Shown here piece after piece: positions 1-4,677 of a stretch of DNA of 11,425 bases (position 1 is its first letter; each line of letters opens with the position of its first letter). The notes beneath the pieces are model-generated. The model was given only the letters and a program-made list of their open reading frames with translations. It searched no databases and was not told the DNA's origin. The DNA is taken from positions 1-11,425 of the forward strand of contig CAYWFC010000031.1 in assembly GCA_964457935.1 (NCBI GenBank), read 5' to 3'. A program made the translations under genes and the position numbers. The stretch comes from STF1-107 sp964457935. GTDB taxonomy: Bacteria > Bacillota > Clostridia > Christensenellales > UBA1242.

Positions 1-566
1 TAAAACAACTAATTAAAAGCACAGGAGCAGGAGGTATATTTACTTATTTAGGCATAATGATACTACAAGTGGTAGTATTACCGATACCAAGTTCTATTAC
101 CATTTTGGCGGGTACTATGATATACGGACCGACATTGTCTTTTTTGATAGGCACATTGGGGATATTGCTAGGCTCATTATGTGCTTTTTCTCTAGGAAGA
201 TTTTTTGGCAAAAGAATAATATATTCTCTGTTTGACAAAGCCAAAGTAGACAAATACAGTAGGTTATTAGGCGAAAAAGGAGGGGTAGTGCTGTTTTTGA
301 TATTCCTGCTACCATTTTTCCCTGATGACATGATGTGTATGGTAGCAGGGATGACTAGCATGTCGTACAAAAAATTCATCGCCATCACCATTGGTGCTAG
401 AGCTATAGGCGTAGCGAGCCTGTCATATTTTGGTAGTGGTAAAATAATACCATTTCATGGCAAGGGATTGATAATATGGGGCATAGTAGGTATTTTGCTG
501 ATAATAGGTATGATTTTGGTAGCTAAAAATAGAAAAAAACTAAGCCAAAAGTTCTTTGGACATTAG
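1..566 (+). CDS. TVP38/TMEM64-family (VTT domain) membrane protein, 5' truncated
   Basis: The reading frame is open to the left edge (first full codon at base 3), so the N-terminus lies outside the window and 187 residues are visible. The ATG at 57 is internal, because in-frame hydrophobic sequence precedes it. The protein is very hydrophobic, with several membrane segments. It carries family hallmarks: a proline-containing re-entrant stretch (LQVVVLPIPSS followed by LAG), a Gly-rich second helix, then FFPDDMMCMVAGMTSMSYKK, typical of the clostridial 'FPDD' branch of TVP38/TMEM64 proteins. It ends in a short Lys/Arg-rich cytoplasmic tail. Members of this DedA-like superfamily are integral inner-membrane proteins linked to lipid or small-molecule movement, but the substrate here is unknown. 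It converges on the PadR-type gene with only 12 bases between stop codons, and the shared terminator overlaps its last codons. The family call is firm; the function is not known. Confidence 0.85.
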   Translation, partial: KQLIKSTGAGGIFTYLGIMILQVVVLPIPSSITILAGTMIYGPTLSFLIGTLGILLGSLCAFSLGRFFGKRIIYSLFDKAKVDKYSRLLGEKGGVVLFLIFLLPFFPDDMMCMVAGMTSMSYKKFIAITIGARAIGVASLSYFGSGKIIPFHGKGLIIWGIVGILLIIGMILVAKNRKKLSQKFFGH

Positions 567-570
567 TTTT
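536..570. terminator. Hairpin terminator shared by two convergent genes
   Basis: An 8-bp A/T arm (AAAACTAA at 536-543 with TTAGTTTT at 563-570) encloses a GC-containing 5-bp stem (CCAAA 545-549 with TTTGG 555-559) and a 5-base loop, with a small internal loop between the two stems. Read on the minus strand, the hairpin is followed by seven T residues (complement of 533-539), so it is a good intrinsic terminator for the PadR-type gene, whose stop lies 8 bases upstream. On the plus strand the tail is TTTTCTTTG, which is weaker but usable by the membrane-protein gene. The whole hairpin sits in or just after the last codons of the upstream plus-strand gene. Confidence 0.7.
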
Positions 571-578
571 CTTTGCTA

Positions 579-1763
579 TTAATCTTTATTGTTTATGACT
601 ATCATACGACCTACGGCGTACTCAATCAAAATGTCTAATGTGGCCAATATAGGCAAGCAGAAGTTACCAAAATTGGCTAATTTGAATACATTGGCACCTA
701 CACGCGCCACACCGGTGAAATTCAAAATACATATTAGTGCGATAAGCGCGATGGTGATGACCAGCCTAATCAAAAAATCTTTTTTGGGGTCATATGTATA
801 TTTATTTTGAAACAATTTGCTCTTTAGTTCTGGTAAAAAATACATAAACAGGGCAGGATAAGCAAATGTGACCAGACACAATAGCACCATAGTAATGACA
901 TAGATAGGTGTGGAGTCAAATTTCGACTTTATGACGAAGAATATGATGACTTGTGCTAGTAAAATAAGTGTGAAGATTAAAGTTTTGGTGAATTTTTGTT
1001 TTACGACATTATATGACGTTTGAAATGTCTTGTCTGTATTAAAATCTTTGTAATCATAGGCTTCTATATTAGTAAAAACAGTTTTTAACTCATTTTGAGT
1101 GGTTTCTTTAGACTTTTGCTGAGACTTGATGATATTATTCAATTTGTCATTTATAGATAATTGTGTCGCAGGAGAGTCTTCAGTGTATTTTACTTTAATC
1201 TCTGCTGGCTTGACGGTCACTTTTTTATACATATCATTTAGTTCAGTCTTATAGTTTGTGAATTTAGACTGCGTAGGCATTTTCTCAGTGAATTTGCTAG
1301 AGTCATCAGATGGAGAAGGCGAGTCATTAAAGATAGCCAAGTTTTCTATATTCAACTGCGTGTTAGTTTTTTGGTCTATGTTATCTGCGGTTTCTCGAGA
1401 AGATGTAGGTAAGTCTGCAGGGATAGATTCGACTAATGTAGATGCTTTGACTGGATTATTTTCAGGCTCATTGTCAGATATTTTATTAATCAAATCACTG
1501 TACGACGGCAGAGTGGATAGCTGGAGTTTTCCAGCCTCAGTGATTTTGTAATAATGTCGTTTGCCACCGATTTCACTGTCTTGCCAATACGACGAGATAA
1601 ATCTAGATTTCTCTAGTTTTTTTAATACATTGTATAGGGCAGGCTGTTTGATCTCGATTTGGTCATTCGTTTTGTCTTGGATATTTTTGATAATCTCTAA
1701 GCCATATTTGTCTCCGTCTTCGAGTTCGTACAAAATCAATGGAATTATGTCAACAGTTTTCAT
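579..1763 (-). CDS. PadR-type winged-helix regulator fused to a four-helix membrane domain
   Basis: This is a 394-residue protein. Residues 1-84 form a PadR winged helix: a hydrophobic first helix (VDIIPLILYEL), YGLEIIKNI, the recognition region IKQPALYNVLKKLEKSRFI, and a wing with GGKRHYYKITEAGK. Residues about 85-255 are a polar, Ser/Thr/Asp/Lys-rich linker of low complexity. Four membrane segments follow at about 260-278, 286-307, 331-349 and 367-388. PadR proteins are usually 100-200-residue soluble dimers, so the C-terminal half is unusual. I do not recognise the membrane domain. The start at 1763 is chosen because AGGAAG lies six bases upstream and a good promoter occupies the sequence above it; an in-frame extension to 1811 would start inside the -35 box. 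The gene diverges from the recombinase gene. A role as a membrane-tethered repressor or sensor is inferred; the PadR fold is clear. Confidence 0.85.
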   Translation of the reverse strand: MKTVDIIPLILYELEDGDKYGLEIIKNIQDKTNDQIEIKQPALYNVLKKLEKSRFISSYWQDSEIGGKRHYYKITEAGKLQLSTLPSYSDLINKISDNEPENNPVKASTLVESIPADLPTSSRETADNIDQKTNTQLNIENLAIFNDSPSPSDDSSKFTEKMPTQSKFTNYKTELNDMYKKVTVKPAEIKVKYTEDSPATQLSINDKLNNIIKSQQKSKETTQNELKTVFTNIEAYDYKDFNTDKTFQTSYNVVKQKFTKTLIFTLILLAQVIIFFVIKSKFDSTPIYVITMVLLCLVTFAYPALFMYFLPELKSKLFQNKYTYDPKKDFLIRLVITIALIALICILNFTGVARVGANVFKLANFGNFCLPILATLDILIEYAVGRMIVINNKD

Positions 1764-1769
1764 TCGTTT

Positions 1770-1775
1770 CTTCCT
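1770..1775 (-). promoter_or_regulatory. Ribosome binding site fixing the PadR-type gene start
   Basis: AGGAAG on the minus strand lies six bases upstream of the ATG at 1763. It supports that start over the longer in-frame alternative at 1811. Confidence 0.75.
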
Positions 1776-1782
1776 TTCTAAA

Positions 1783-1811
1783 ATTCTATCAAAAGTTAGC
1801 ACTTTAGTCAA
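1783..1811 (-). promoter_or_regulatory. Sigma-A-type promoter of the PadR-type gene
   Basis: On the minus strand, TTGACT (-35, 1806-1811) and TAGAAT (-10, 1783-1788) are separated by exactly 17 bases. Each box differs from consensus at one position. The predicted start point near 1776 leaves a leader of about 13 bases that begins with the AGGAAG ribosome binding site. Confidence 0.75.
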
Positions 1812-1883
1812 TCATTTATATATTTTATCCGATAATTTTTGCTCTGAATACAAATCTTTGAATAGGGCATATGACTAAAATAC

Positions 1884-1901
1884 GTAAAAATGAGTTTTTA
1901 C
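1884..1901. repeat. Small perfect dyad between divergent promoters
   Basis: GTAAAAA-TGAG-TTTTTAC has 7-bp perfect arms and a 4-base centre. Its last two bases are shared with the first two bases of the longer inverted repeat at 1900-1937, so the two could form mutually exclusive structures. An operator role is possible but unproven. Confidence 0.6.
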
Positions 1902-1937
1902 ATCTATTCGCAAAACACAACTTTTGCGAATAGATGT
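1900..1937. repeat. Perfect 16-6-16 inverted repeat upstream of the recombinase gene
   Basis: The left arm ACATCTATTCGCAAAA (1900-1915) and right arm TTTTGCGAATAGATGT (1922-1937) are perfect reverse complements around an asymmetric 6-base centre, CACAAC. The repeat ends 11 bases before the recombinase -35 box. It is not an intrinsic terminator: neither strand has a T-tract after the stem, and the flanking genes diverge, so no transcript arrives here to be ended. Arms around a 6-base centre match the general layout of tyrosine-recombinase core sites such as dif (11-6-11), although I see no close match to the dif consensus. It could be a recombinase binding or exchange site, or an operator. The repeat itself is certain; its role is inferred. 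Confidence 0.9.
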
Positions 1938-1948
1938 GCTAAAAATGC

Positions 1949-1977
1949 TTGATTCGAAATCAAAAATGTGTTACAAT
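1949..1977 (+). promoter_or_regulatory. Extended -10 promoter of the recombinase gene, embedded in two dyads
   Basis: TTGATT (-35, 1949-1954), a 17-base spacer and TACAAT (-10, 1972-1977), preceded by the extended element TGT (1969-1971), form a good sigma-A promoter. The expected start point is at about 1984, the A of the ATG. The -35 lies in the dyad TTGATT-CGA-AATCAA (1949-1963). The -10 lies in the directly adjoining dyad AAATGT-N8-ACATTT (1964-1983), which contains ATGT-N8-ACAT, the layout described for PadR-family operators. Confidence 0.7.
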
Positions 1978-1983
1978 ACATTT
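1964..1983. promoter_or_regulatory. PadR-type operator candidate (ATGT-N8-ACAT) over the -10
   Basis: The 6-bp arms AAATGT (1964-1969) and ACATTT (1978-1983) flank an 8-base centre that holds the -10 box TACAAT. ATGT-N8-ACAT is the motif reported for PadR repressors of phenolic acid decarboxylase genes. Together with the divergent PadR-type gene it suggests repression by promoter occlusion. The symmetry is seen directly; which protein binds it is inferred. Confidence 0.5.
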
Positions 1984-3039
1984 ATGTCAGTATCGTATTA
2001 TATAGATAGAAATCATAAAAATCTAAAAAAATTAAATGAACTATTAGATGAGATGCCTTCATTTTGTAGTATATTTTTTATTGGCATTCAGAATAACACC
2101 ACACCATTGACGCGTTTGAATTATGCCAGGGATTTGAAATTGTTTTTCAAGTACCTCACCGATTTTGAGCCAATGTTCAGAAAAGATATCAAAGATTTGT
2201 CTATAGATGACATCGACAAAATAGACAGTTTGCTCATTGAGCGTTTTTTATCATACATTTCGTTTTATGATGATGAGAAAGGAGTCGTTTATACCAATTC
2301 AGACAAAGGCAAGGCTAGAAAATTGGCTAGCGTGAGAGCGTTTTTGGCATATTTTTTTGAGAAAAATTACATTACGGCTAATGTAGGTGCTAAGGTAAAG
2401 ACACCTAAGATCCACTCCAAAGATATCATAAGGCTCGAATCTGATGAAGTAAATACTATGCTAGAGACCACAGAAACACTGGCAGGATTTTCATCGCACC
2501 AACAAAAATATCTAGCGAATTATAATACTCGAGACAATGCCATTATCACATTATTTTTAGGCACAGGCATACGTGTCAGTGAGTGCGTAGGTCTAAATGT
2601 CGAGGATATAGACTTCAATTCCAAATGTTTCAAGGTCACTAGAAAAGGTGGCAATCAGGTGATATTATATCTCTCAGACGAAATAATATCTAGCCTGAGA
2701 AAATATATTTCTTTTCGCTCTACGCTCGGACTCCCCGATGACGAAAGGGCTTTGTTTGTGTCTTCTCAAAAGCGTCGTATGAGCGTCAGAGCCATGGAAA
2801 ATTTGGTAAAAAAATATGCTTTTATCTCTTCCCCACTCAAAAAAATATCTCCGCATAAATTGCGCAGTACTTATGGTACTAATCTATATAGAGCTACAAA
2901 AGATATTTATGTGGTAGCGGATGTTTTGGGACACAAAGATGTAAATACTACGAAGAAACATTATGCTGCTATTAGCGAAGATATTAGAAAAGACGCTGCG
3001 AACAAAGTCAAACTCAGAAATACAGATGATGATGCATAA
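1984..3039 (+). CDS. Tyrosine recombinase (XerC/XerD-like), chromosomal
   Basis: This 351-residue protein has an N-terminal SAM-like core-binding domain (about residues 20-135, with FFIGI, TTPLTRLNYARDLKLFFKYL and ASVRAFLAYFFEKN) and a C-terminal catalytic domain. All six active-site residues are present: Arg197 (GTGIRVSE), Lys221 (TRKGG), His291 and Arg294 (PHKLRSTYGT), His317 (LGHKD) and the nucleophile Tyr327 (HYAAI). Related recombinases next to lexA are familiar in Clostridia, with no excisionase or phage genes nearby, as here; they resemble XerC/XerD but their target is not established. The ATG at 1984 is chosen because the promoter occupies the sequence above it and homologues begin close to this point. 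A TTG at 1924 in the same frame lies inside the inverted repeat. No ribosome binding site precedes the ATG, so translation may be leaderless. Confidence 0.88.
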   Translation: MSVSYYIDRNHKNLKKLNELLDEMPSFCSIFFIGIQNNTTPLTRLNYARDLKLFFKYLTDFEPMFRKDIKDLSIDDIDKIDSLLIERFLSYISFYDDEKGVVYTNSDKGKARKLASVRAFLAYFFEKNYITANVGAKVKTPKIHSKDIIRLESDEVNTMLETTETLAGFSSHQQKYLANYNTRDNAIITLFLGTGIRVSECVGLNVEDIDFNSKCFKVTRKGGNQVILYLSDEIISSLRKYISFRSTLGLPDDERALFVSSQKRRMSVRAMENLVKKYAFISSPLKKISPHKLRSTYGTNLYRATKDIYVVADVLGHKDVNTTKKHYAAISEDIRKDAANKVKLRNTDDDA

Positions 3040-3064
3040 AAATCGAAAAGATTAGAACATTTTA

Positions 3065-3093
3065 TTGACAAACACGCGCAGATGTGATATATT
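3065..3093 (+). promoter_or_regulatory. lexA promoter with extended -10
   Basis: TTGACA (3065-3070, perfect), a 17-base spacer and TATATT (3088-3093), preceded by TGA (3085-3087), form a strong sigma-A promoter. The predicted start is near 3100, giving a leader of about 23 bases before the lexA ATG. This rules out the in-frame GTG at 3084, which lies inside the promoter. Confidence 0.8.
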
Positions 3094-3100
3094 TATATCA
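3085..3100. promoter_or_regulatory. Perfect dyad over the lexA -10; candidate operator
   Basis: TGATATA-TT-TATATCA is a perfect 7-2-7 palindrome that covers the extended -10 and reaches the predicted start point. It would be well placed for autorepression. It does not contain the GAAC-N4-GTTC core of the Gram-positive SOS box, and A+T-rich palindromes can arise by chance, so assignment to LexA is tentative. Confidence 0.4.
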
Positions 3101-3122
3101 AATAGCGCGGGGTCAAACATAT

Positions 3123-3728
3123 ATGAATATGAAAAATAGTGTCCAAAACAAGAATAGGACGTATCAGTATATAGTTAATTATATCACTAAAAATGGCTTT
3201 CCGCCATCAGTTAGAGAGATATGTCAAGCTTTGGATTTTAATTCTACATCTACAGCCAGTTATTATCTCAAGGCACTCGAAAACGAAGGAAAAATTAGCC
3301 GTAATAAGTACAAAAATAGAGCAATCGAGCTGGTAGATACCAAATATTCGCCTACTACAGTCAGCGTGCCTATTTTGGGTAATGTGGCTGCTGGCATACC
3401 TATAGATGCGATAGAAAATCTAGAAGGCGAAGTCACATTTAGTTCTAAATTTTTTTCTGGCACAGACTTATTTATGTTACACGTCAAAGGCGACAGTATG
3501 GTCAATGCGGGCATCTTTAATGGAGACTATTTGGTAGTAAATCGCCAGAGCATTGCTAACAACGGCGAAATAGTCGTGGCGATGATAGATAATGAAGTGA
3601 CTGTGAAAAGATTCTATAAAGAAAATGATATGTTTAGACTCCAGCCAGAGAATAATCTAATGAATCCTATATATGTCGATGAACTAGATGTTATAGGCAA
3701 AGTGGTAGGTTTGATTAGAAACATTTAG
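3123..3728 (+). CDS. lexA: LexA, SOS-response repressor
   Basis: This 201-residue protein has the two standard LexA domains. The N-terminal winged helix (about 10-72) contains GFPPSVREICQAL, then STSTASYYLKALENEGKISR and RAIEL. The C-terminal S24 self-cleaving domain contains the scissile Ala90-Gly91 bond (GNVAAGIP), the nucleophile Ser125 (GDSMVNAG) and the general base Lys162 (VTVKRF). On DNA damage, RecA filaments trigger self-cleavage and derepression. The recognition helix departs from the usual STVHGHL/STVHGYL of Gram-positive LexA, reading STASYYL, which suggests altered operator choice. The ATG at 3123 follows GGGG by about ten bases; an ATG at 3129 is an alternative, and the in-frame GTG at 3084 lies in the promoter. 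Its stop codon overlaps its terminator, and it converges with miaA. Confidence 0.95.
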   Translation: MNMKNSVQNKNRTYQYIVNYITKNGFPPSVREICQALDFNSTSTASYYLKALENEGKISRNKYKNRAIELVDTKYSPTTVSVPILGNVAAGIPIDAIENLEGEVTFSSKFFSGTDLFMLHVKGDSMVNAGIFNGDYLVVNRQSIANNGEIVVAMIDNEVTVKRFYKENDMFRLQPENNLMNPIYVDELDVIGKVVGLIRNI

Positions 3729-3757
3729 CACTACATATAGAGTGTGTAGTGCTTTTT
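3727..3757 (+). terminator. Intrinsic terminator of lexA
   Basis: AGCACTACA (3727-3735) pairs perfectly with TGTAGTGCT (3745-3753), and the stem can extend by a wobble and one A-T pair to leave a 5-base loop. A run of five T residues follows (3753-3757). The stem starts on the second base of the lexA stop codon. On the minus strand no T-tract follows the stem, so it is a poor terminator for miaA. Confidence 0.85.
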
Positions 3758-3771
3758 CTACCCTACATATA

Positions 3772-4677
3772 TTATTTATTCACAAAATCTGCGACCATAC
3801 TAAAAGCGCTTTCTGTGTCATTAGTGATGTCTAGTATCTGTAGCTCGTCTATGCGTTTGAAGTAGGTCAACTGTCTCTTGGCGTAATTTCTAGTATGTTG
3901 TTTGATCAATGACTTGCACGTCTCTAGATCGAAATCTCCTGCCAAATATTGCACAACTTCTTTGTATCCTATAGCGCTCATACTTTGCGCATCGTGTGGC
4001 GTGCTTTTCAATATATTTTTTACTTCAGTCAATAGACCTTCTTCAAACATTTTATCGACGCGAGCATTGATTTTGTCATACAATACTACCCTGTCTTTTA
4101 TTAAGCAGATACTGAGAGTATCGTAATCGTCTAGTAGTGCTGTTTTTGTAGTTATTTGAGAGCCATATCTCGCGATCTCCAGATAGCGTATGACTCTTTT
4201 TAGATTGTTAGGGTGTACTTTGCTCGCTAGGTCAGGATTTTCTCTATTCAATATTTCCCACACAGCCATTTTGCCGTCGTTATCTGCGATGTGCATCATT
4301 TCTGTACGGAAATCTTCATGACTGCTAACTTCACCAAAGTTAAAACCTTTTAATAATGCTTCGATATACAGTCCTGTGCCTCCGACCAAGATAGGCAATT
4401 TATCTTTTGCGAGTACTTCATCTATAGCGTTTTTGGCGTCTTTGACGAACTCTCCTACGCTGTAATTCTCATTTGGGTCTTTTATGTCTATCATATAATG
4501 CGGTACATTATGACGTTCGGACATAGGTGTTTTGTTAGAGCCAATGTTTAGCCCTCTGTATATTTGCACGCTATCGCATGATATGATTTCACCGTCAAAA
4601 AGTTTCGCGCATTTTATGGCAAAATCACTCTTTCCTGTGGCGGTTAGTCCAGTGATAAGTAAAACTTTTTTTCTCAT
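3772..4677 (-). CDS. miaA: tRNA dimethylallyltransferase
   Basis: MiaA transfers a dimethylallyl group from DMAPP to N6 of A37 in tRNAs that read codons starting with U, giving i6A37. This 301-residue protein has the expected length and motif order: P-loop GLTATGKS (10-17), the substrate motif CDSVQIYRGLNIGS (34-47) with the conserved Asp35, LVGGTGLYIEALL (97-109), NLKRVIRYLEI (158-168), DRVVLYDKINARVDKM (195-210) and the C-terminal YAKRQLTYFKR (265-275). Leu replaces the common Pro after the first Gly of the P-loop. The ATG overlaps the mutL stop as ATGA, so translation is probably coupled to mutL; a longer in-frame version from 4749 would run deep into mutL and lacks the family N-terminus. 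It is the last gene of the operon, and its product is the substrate for MiaB, encoded by the first gene. Confidence 0.96.
   Translation of the reverse strand: MRKKVLLITGLTATGKSDFAIKCAKLFDGEIISCDSVQIYRGLNIGSNKTPMSERHNVPHYMIDIKDPNENYSVGEFVKDAKNAIDEVLAKDKLPILVGGTGLYIEALLKGFNFGEVSSHEDFRTEMMHIADNDGKMAVWEILNRENPDLASKVHPNNLKRVIRYLEIARYGSQITTKTALLDDYDTLSICLIKDRVVLYDKINARVDKMFEEGLLTEVKNILKSTPHDAQSMSAIGYKEVVQYLAGDFDLETCKSLIKQHTRNYAKRQLTYFKRIDELQILDITNDTESAFSMVADFVNK

Noticed and set aside
44..391. Minus-strand frames opposite the VTT protein
   Set aside because: The plus-strand frame matches a known membrane family; the opposite frames are shadows without supporting signals.
1764..1811. N-terminal extension of the PadR-type protein
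   Set aside because: It would start inside the -35 box; a proper ribosome binding site and the family N-terminus point to 1763.
1900..1937. Reading the large inverted repeat as an intrinsic terminator
   Set aside because: The adjoining genes diverge, so no transcript arrives from either side, and neither strand has a T-tract after the stem.
1924..1983. N-terminal extension of the recombinase from a TTG at 1924
   Set aside because: The extension runs through the inverted repeat arm and the whole promoter, has no ribosome binding site, and precedes the start seen in the family.
1984..3039. Integrated phage or integrative element marked by the recombinase
   Set aside because: There is no tRNA attachment site, excisionase, phage gene or cargo. 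Base composition and neighbours look like ordinary chromosome.
3055..3122. Standard Gram-positive SOS box upstream of lexA
   Set aside because: One GAAC half-site is present near 3055 but no matching GTTC lies at the required spacing.
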